A DNA stretch of 64,000 nucleotides from Streptomyces sp. A1136 (GTDB taxonomy: Bacteria > Actinomycetota > Actinomycetes > Streptomycetales > Streptomycetaceae), in assembly GCF_004795055.1 (NCBI RefSeq), contig NZ_SSBJ01000004.1, positions 124,001 through 188,000 of the forward strand. The letters are read 5' to 3'. The notes under the pieces are model-generated. The model was not told where the DNA came from. It ran no database searches and worked only from the letters and a program-made list of their open reading frames with translations. Positions 62,826 through 64,000 of this stretch are shown piece by piece (the first letter of the stretch is position 1; every line of letters starts with the position of its first letter). The translations under genes and the position numbers were made by a program.

Positions 62826-62867
62826 TTGCACCACGAGTGCAAGTGTACGTCTTGCACTCGAAGTGCA
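62826..62867. promoter_or_regulatory. overlapping TetR operator dyads
   Basis: Three overlapping inverted repeats share the half-site TGCAC(T): TTGCAC-N5-GTGCAA (62826-62842), GAGTGCAAG-N7-CTTGCACTC (62835-62859, exact 9-bp arms) and TGCACT-N3-AGTGCA (62853-62867). They lie between the TetR and MMPL genes. Confidence 0.8.
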
Positions 62868-62929
62868 GTTAGTTTCGGCAGGCCCGCCTACGGGCCCGCT
62901 GCCGCGAAACGAAGGGCGGTTCACCGCAG

Positions 62930-64000
62930 ATGTTCACCGGTGTGGGGCGTTGGTGCGCCCGCAGGCCGAAGCGCGTGGTTGCGGCGTGGCTGCTGATGTT
63001 GGCGGCGGCACTCGCCGCCGTCGGGGTGTTCGGCCGAGTCACGAGCGAGGCCGTCACCCTTCCCGGCAGCGACAACCAGGCCGCCCGGGACATCGCCGAC
63101 CGCGCGTTCCCCGGGTCGGCTTCGGGCAAGCAGCCGGTCATGTTGCACACACCCGCCACCGCGGCGCCGCTCACCGCCGCCGACTCCATGGCCGCGGTTC
63201 GCAGTGCGGCCACCGCCGTGGCCGCGGTGCCGCACGTGGTCGCCGTCACCACGCCCTACGACCCGGCCGGTGCCACGGCGATGAGCGCCGACGGCCACAC
63301 CGCCTACCTCGCGGTCGAACTCGACGTCAGCGGAAGGGACGTGACGCCCGAGACGACGTCCGCCGTGCTGGCCGCGGCGGCGCCGGCGAGCGCCGCGGGC
63401 ATCGAGGTGACGCCGGGCGGCTTCCTGGCCGCGGCGGTCGACAAGGGGAGCACCGGCCGCAGCGAAGCGCTCGGACTCGGCGCCGCACTGGTGGTCCTCG
63501 TATTCACCTTCGGCAGCGTCGCCGCCGCCGGGCTCCCGCTGCTCGCGGGGATCATCGGCCTCGGCATCGCCCTGCCCGTCCTCGGCTTGGTCGGTCACCT
63601 GATGGACGTGCCCGACGCCGCCGAGACCATCGCCGCCATGATCGGTCTGGGCGTCGGCATCGACTACACCCTGTTCGGGCTCACCCGCTTCCGCGAACTG
63701 CGCGCCAAGGGAGTCGACATCGAGGACGCGGCTGTGCGTACGACGGCCGGTTCCGGCAAGTCCGTCGCCTTCGCCGGCAGCGCCGTCATGGCCGCCCTCG
63801 CCGGCCTCGCCCTCGGCGGAGTCCCGCTGCTGTACGCCTTGGCCATCGCTCCCGCGATAGCCGTGGTGACGGCGCTGGGCGTGAACCTCACCCTCCTGCC
63901 CGCGGCACTCGTCCTGCTGGGAAGGCGGCTGACTCCCGTTCCGACCGCTTCCCTCCAGGCCGGTCGCCCGCGCGGCTGGGAGCGGATCGCCCTCTTGGTC
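62930..64000 (+). CDS. MMPL-family (RND) transporter, 3' end outside window
   Basis: ATG 62930 after GAAGGGCGG; the frame is open through the last base (357 codons seen). N-terminal TM1 (RVVAAWLLMLAAALAAVGVF) followed by the large extracytoplasmic loop with TLPGSDNQAARDIADRAFPGS, then clustered helices (LGLGAALVVLVFTFGSV, IAAMIGLGVGIDYTLFGLTRFREL with the Asp-Tyr proton-relay motif, and GKSVAFAGSAVMAALAGLAL). The family exports lipids or drugs. Divergent TetR and its dyads suggest ligand-induced expression. Confidence 0.92.
   Translation, partial: MFTGVGRWCARRPKRVVAAWLLMLAAALAAVGVFGRVTSEAVTLPGSDNQAARDIADRAFPGSASGKQPVMLHTPATAAPLTAADSMAAVRSAATAVAAVPHVVAVTTPYDPAGATAMSADGHTAYLAVELDVSGRDVTPETTSAVLAAAAPASAAGIEVTPGGFLAAAVDKGSTGRSEALGLGAALVVLVFTFGSVAAAGLPLLAGIIGLGIALPVLGLVGHLMDVPDAAETIAAMIGLGVGIDYTLFGLTRFRELRAKGVDIEDAAVRTTAGSGKSVAFAGSAVMAALAGLALGGVPLLYALAIAPAIAVVTALGVNLTLLPAALVLLGRRLTPVPTASLQAGRPRGWERIALLV

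Overview
The window is high-GC actinobacterial DNA and is almost certainly a Streptomyces chromosome arm. The evidence is GC-rich third codon positions, AGGAG-type ribosome sites with frequent GTG starts, many ATGA/GTGA stop-start overlaps, families typical of Streptomyces (XRE-DUF5753, MmyB-like regulators, SpoIIE/HATPase phosphatases, mycothiol-dependent isomerase, arsI/cadI), and rare TTA codons confined to a few genes. Most of the content is accessory: regulators paired with one enzyme, secreted proteases, detoxification genes and a notable number of decayed genes.

Layout. 1-9.6 kb: partial alpha/beta hydrolase, AraC regulator, large ATPase LuxR regulator, isocitrate lyase/PEP mutase family enzyme, and a tightly coupled STAS / LuxR response regulator / PAS histidine kinase / receiver operon beside an anti-sigma-type ATPase. 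9.6-20.9 kb: class III CoA-transferase, mycothiol isomerase-like protein, amino-acid permease, secreted S53 peptidase, two half ABC ATPase genes joined head to head, aldo-keto reductase, RibD-type reductase, and a WYL regulator divergent from a DUF1579-like/NIPSNAP pair. 21-25.1 kb: GNAT, a decayed MmyB-like regulator locus with a perfect 20-bp-arm palindrome, then an arsenic locus (arsR, aquaporin, 57-residue arsC remnant and PAT/ArsN-like GNAT, divergent from arsI). 25-31.4 kb: ATPase, small membrane proteins, DUF2637-like protein, two small paired ORFs, an XRE-DUF5753 regulator with a TTA codon, and a Tat-exported amidohydrolase. 31-44.3 kb: TetR/SRPBCC pair, ATPase, zinc-ribbon protein, 723-residue TerD-domain protein, PhzF, MFS exporter, ArsR-type regulator, MerR/carboxylesterase pair, serine hydrolase. 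44.3-55.7 kb: decayed gene, M4 metallopeptidase, frameshifted hypothetical gene, PAS-GAF-SpoIIE-ATPase, TetR/hydrolase pair, cupin, MmyB/SDR pair. 55.7-61.4 kb: an IS5-type transposase remnant borders what looks like the most interesting locus, encoding a Trypco1 protein, an unrecognised 399-residue protein, a NUDIX hydrolase and a 1000-residue trypsin-NTPase-TPR protein. 61.4-64 kb: a TetR regulator divergent from an MMPL transporter cut by the window end.

How genes work together. Several divergent regulator/target pairs carry clear inverted repeats between them (WYL, arsR, MerR, two MmyB-like, three TetR). The protease-NTPase locus resembles prokaryotic conflict or programmed-death systems, in which a STAND-like sensor switches on a fused protease. 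Two of its four genes carry TTA codons, which in Streptomyces ties expression to bldA tRNA and late development. At least five genes show internal frameshifts. Some are clearly decay (truncated genes, IS remnant), but single-base assembly errors cannot be excluded from sequence alone. No tRNA, rRNA or CRISPR array was seen.
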